Assembly (NCBI GenBank): GCA_013339895.1
Contig: JABACO010000006.1
Coordinates: 5,582,470-5,646,469 of the forward strand
Length of the DNA stretch: 64,000 bases
Reading direction: 5' to 3'
Source of the DNA: Ephydatia muelleri
Lineage: Eukaryota; Porifera; Demospongiae; Spongillida; Spongillidae
In this document: positions 62,360 to 64,000 of the stretch, one piece after another
Position numbering within the stretch: position 1 is the first letter of the stretch
Layout of the letters: each line of letters opens with the position of its first letter
Position numbers and translations under genes: made by a program
The notes under the pieces: generated by a model
Database searches by the model: none
What the model was told of the DNA's origin: nothing
Seen by the model: the letters and a program-made list of their open reading frames with translations, nothing else

Positions 62360-63790
62360 GCTGATTGGTCAAAATACACAACCATCTTTTCTAATACAGC
62401 ATCCACCTCCAAGTCCAGCTTCCTTTATGCAAGATTACTGCAGTATCTTGTAGAGACATTGTCTCCATTGAAATATAGCACACTTCTAACAATGGCAGTA
62501 CACACATGTAGCTGTGTGCACACATACATGCACAATGCATACACACATACAAGCATACATGTACCATGTACGTGAGTGCAGACATACTGCTTGAAGTCAG
62601 CCATTGCAACAAAGCTCCTTTCAGCCAAGGACCTTAACCAGTTACATAGAATGAATGATAGGCTCACCTGGGTACCAGCATTAACAGTAACAATAGTAAC
62701 ATCACATACCCGAACACAGGTTACAGTTTAAATTCCTGAGTGAGTCACTGACAAAGATCTCGTTGCCTATCTCCCAAGACACGGAAGAACAGATGATGAG
62801 CACATCGACGAGATATACGAGAATGATATATCTGGATACGAGACTGTGCTATGTTACTGTAGATAAACTTAAGGTAGCGATGTGCCTGAGGGGGTAGGGA
62901 GGAATCAACCTCACCTGCCAAACATTTCACTGAGGTACATCAGTGCATCACGCACTGCTTTTTCTCCAACCCAAAAACAACTTCAGCAGTCCAGGTTACA
63001 TGTACACTTGTTCTGATGTGTGTATGAGTATGCGTACTACATGGGCCTGCACTCTGGGTCGCACATGGCTGGCTTATATACGGATGGATTTTGCTACCAA
63101 TGAAACCCAAGATGTAACGTAACGTAAGCTGTGACCGACGTCATTACAAGACTAGCACTCTATATATCGTTAATGATTATGCGAGTTCCAGTTAGTAAGC
63201 AGAACTAAAAACGTGACCGTTAATACATTATGAAATATTAGTTATTGCAATTTTTCAATACATCCGTTGATAATAAAATTCGGCTATGAATAAATCATAC
63301 AAGATAGAAATTAAAATGTTGTCTTGGTTTTAGATCAGGAATGCTTAATACTAATGTAGTGAAGCACACATTTTATGATCTAACTGATTTTTAGTACATT
63401 GCTTTCAATATAATTCATAATCAAAGCAAGATGACCAGCTATGTATGTGCCATTTCTCGATATGTGGACCCTGCAGTGCACCATACATATTGATGTTGTG
63501 GTGCCAAAGCAAAAAGCAAGCAATTTCATCAGCTAAAACCAGCACTGCCCAGAGCTGACCCAGTTTGCCACCCCAAAACGACAATATAACGACAATATGA
63601 AAGTACCCCTGGAGATCAGCCAGCACCTCCCCCCCCCTCCCCCATCACTCCATATTACCTATGGAGATCGTATATTAATGGCAATGTGATGACACATCTT
63701 CTGAACCTCATTGTACACATTCTAGATTGTATGTATGTGCATATGTCTGTACCTGCCTACTTTTCAATGTATCAGTAAGTTGCGCTACAA
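62360..63790. other. No gene seen
   Basis: Non-coding sequence with short ORFs only and a poly-C patch at about 63629-63642. Confidence 0.4.
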
Positions 63791-63881
63791 CACACACACA
63801 CACACACACACAATGTGCATATATACCTGTACACTTGCACACACACACACACATACAATGTGCAAATATACCTGTACACAT

Positions 63882-63927
<46 letters not shown>
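63791..63927. repeat. Compound (CA)n microsatellite with a duplicated ~60-bp unit
   Basis: Three CA runs are separated by two copies of ACAATGTGCAtATATACCTGTACAC-like sequence (about 63812 and 63857). Confidence 0.9.
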
Positions 63928-63929
<2 letters not shown>

Positions 63930-64000
63930 GTATAGAGAACGCATTCCCAAGCGAAGTATGACAATGATCTTGCCTGAAATAAAGGGCTTCGTACAAAATT

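Overview
This window is intron-rich animal DNA. Introns are short GT-AG, open reading frames are scattered, and there are many microsatellites, foldback repeats and decayed transposons plus one 100-base assembly gap. Two secreted DD3-3-family genes and an Ig/fibronectin-III receptor gene fit an early-branching metazoan, most likely a sponge; no rRNA or mitochondrial marker proves this.

Left part (1-5.0 kb): two 3' ends of non-LTR retrotransposons, two copies of a dispersed repeat, a ~62-bp minisatellite and one decayed unknown gene. From 5,382 to 15,635 lies a 10.25-kb DNA transposon. It has ~2.6-kb near-identical terminal inverted repeats, a 6-bp target duplication (GTGCTG), a five-exon DDE (rve-type) integrase/transposase of 404 aa, and a divergently transcribed RING-like protein of 368 aa. 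It splits a minus-strand ORF whose frame is continuous when the element is removed in silico.

Middle (17.4-28.3 kb): a fragment of a retroelement-type integrase gene, then two DD3-3-like secreted-protein genes head to head. One is a 10-exon minus-strand gene (667 codons) and the other a 13-exon plus-strand gene; only 325 bp separates their start codons. The plus gene has one apparent frameshift in exon 12 and a very G-rich tract right after its stop. From 28.5 to 47 kb the sequence is mostly gene-poor. It holds a 78-bp TA-flanked MITE, a piggyBac-like pseudogene split by a 185-bp CACTG-ended palindromic MITE with a 3-bp duplication, a 773-bp foldback element, another LINE end, and decayed receptor exons.

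Right part (47-59 kb): a minus-strand receptor gene (signal peptide, Ig, Ig, Ig, FN3, FN3, FN3, transmembrane helix) whose second exon carries a complete 4.51-kb P-superfamily transposon. That element has 34-bp perfect TIRs and a 7-bp duplication (TTGGAAC). It encodes an uninterrupted 832-aa transposase and a second, convergent gene of unknown function, here frameshifted. A hAT pseudogene and a LINE remnant lie in the receptor's intron 3. The last 5 kb hold tRNA-like SINE fragments in a tandem duplication, a few possible short exons and microsatellites.

The main theme is nested transposon insertions with readable empty sites, including two 'two-gene' DNA transposons whose second proteins are uncharacterised.
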